This document shows positions 4,854 through 5,280 of a stretch of DNA of 5,280 nucleotides, in pieces. The stretch lies in assembly GCA_903921965.1 (NCBI GenBank), contig CAIXSE010000381.1, positions 1 through 5,280 on the forward strand. The letters are read 5' to 3'. Position 1 is the first letter of the stretch. Each line of letters begins with the position of its first letter. A program made the position numbers and the translations under genes. Origin of the DNA: an uncultured Thermoleophilia bacterium (lineage in GTDB: Bacteria; Actinomycetota; Thermoleophilia; UBA2241). The notes beneath the pieces are model-generated. The model saw only the letters and a program-made list of their open reading frames with translations, did not search any database and was not told where the DNA came from.

Positions 4854-5280
4854 GTGCTGATCTCCGTCCTCGGCTGGGTCGTCTGCTTCGCCGTCGGCGT
4901 CACGCTCCAGCGCCGCCTCCGCGACCCGCACGCCGCCTCGCACCTCATCTTCACGCTGGTGCTGTGGGTCATGTCGCCGCTCGTGGTGGTCTACGCGTAC
5001 ACGACCGTGGTGATCCGCCTCGAGCTGGTGGCGGCCTTCGGCTGCCTCGTGGCCGCCACCTGGATCACGCTCGCCGTCGGGATGCTGTGGGGACGCCTCG
5101 CCGGACGCGGCTCGCGCGAGGCGGGCGTCATGGCGTTCGCCACGGCGATGGGCAACTGCGGCACGCTCGGGTTCCCGCTCACGACGCTCGCGTTCGGCGG
5201 CCAGGGGCTGGCCCTGGCCGTCATCTACGCCGAGTTCCAGTACCTCATCCCGACCGACGGCGTGATGCTCGGGCTCGGCC
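4854..5280 (+). CDS. AEC (auxin efflux carrier) family transporter, N-terminal part, cut by the window edge
   Basis: From GTG 4854 the frame is open to the window end, 142 residues. It is a polytopic membrane protein: hydrophobic segments at about 1-18, 30-48, 56-79, 93-115 and 117-135. The stretch AMGNCGTLGFPLTTLAFGGQG (98-118) matches the AEC family hallmark in which a broken helix carries GN-x-G-x-x-G-x-P, and QRRLRDPHAASHLIF (19-33) fits the first cytoplasmic loop. AEC proteins are secondary carriers for organic acids or other small anions; the substrate cannot be told. The start is uncertain: no good ribosome binding site precedes GTG 4854 (only CGGGA near 4843-4847), and an in-frame GTG at 4731 would add 41 residues, mostly R/P/G/T and unlike a normal AEC N-terminus. 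It is divergent from the small-protein unit. The family call is good; the start is weak. Confidence 0.72.
   Translation, partial: MLISVLGWVVCFAVGVTLQRRLRDPHAASHLIFTLVLWVMSPLVVVYAYTTVVIRLELVAAFGCLVAATWITLAVGMLWGRLAGRGSREAGVMAFATAMGNCGTLGFPLTTLAFGGQGLALAVIYAEFQYLIPTDGVMLGLG

Noticed and set aside
1..5280. CRISPR arrays, tRNA or rRNA genes, insertion sequences, phage genes
   Set aside because: No regularly spaced repeats, tRNA-like cloverleaf, transposase motif or terminal inverted repeats were seen.

Overview
The window is very GC-rich, uses GC-ending codons and has strong GGAGG-type ribosome binding sites, which points to an actinobacterium. The sigma factor (motifs RPRL, GDDLGYLLRAVRNT, ELPDDFRDALVAVDVAGLSYKEAA) and the extracytoplasmic domain of the anti-sigma factor (GWRPVGVRHDTVAGRGATVVYY, WQRDGHTCVV) resemble proteins I associate with Thermoleophilia (Solirubrobacterales). 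That placement comes from memory and was not searched.

Layout. Positions 1-357 (+) hold the C-terminal end of a secreted beta-sandwich protein, closed by a strong hairpin at 361-395. A 205-bp gap follows, with a possible methyltransferase C-terminal remnant. Positions 563-2110 (+) encode a divergent apolipoprotein N-acyltransferase (Lnt) with all three nitrilase-fold catalytic residues. Positions 2238-2747 (+) encode an ECF-type sigma factor. Converging on it, 2811-3590 (-) encodes a single-pass membrane anti-sigma factor. Positions 3816-4247 (-) encode a cupredoxin lipoprotein. Positions 4392-4583 (-) encode a 63-aa protein of unknown function, possibly coupled to a 39-aa ORF at 4580-4699 through an ATGA overlap. 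From about 4854 (+) to the right edge is the start of an AEC (auxin efflux carrier family) transporter.

The most interesting signal is regulatory. The anti-sigma gene and the cupredoxin gene each carry the same promoter-like element, CCGGGAAGAA-N15-CGTC, with identical spacing, about 40-60 bp upstream of their starts. The layout is that of an ECF promoter (GGAA-type -35, CGTC -10). Strong hairpins lie downstream of the cupredoxin gene and of the 63-aa gene, so the minus-strand genes look like separate promoter-gene-terminator units. The simplest model is that the adjacent sigma factor drives the copper-protein lipoprotein and its own inhibitor (negative feedback), while its own gene lacks the element. 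The sigma/anti-sigma pair is convergent rather than in the usual operon. Lnt, encoded upstream of the sigma gene, is the enzyme class that would complete acylation of a lipoprotein such as the cupredoxin, but that link is only thematic.
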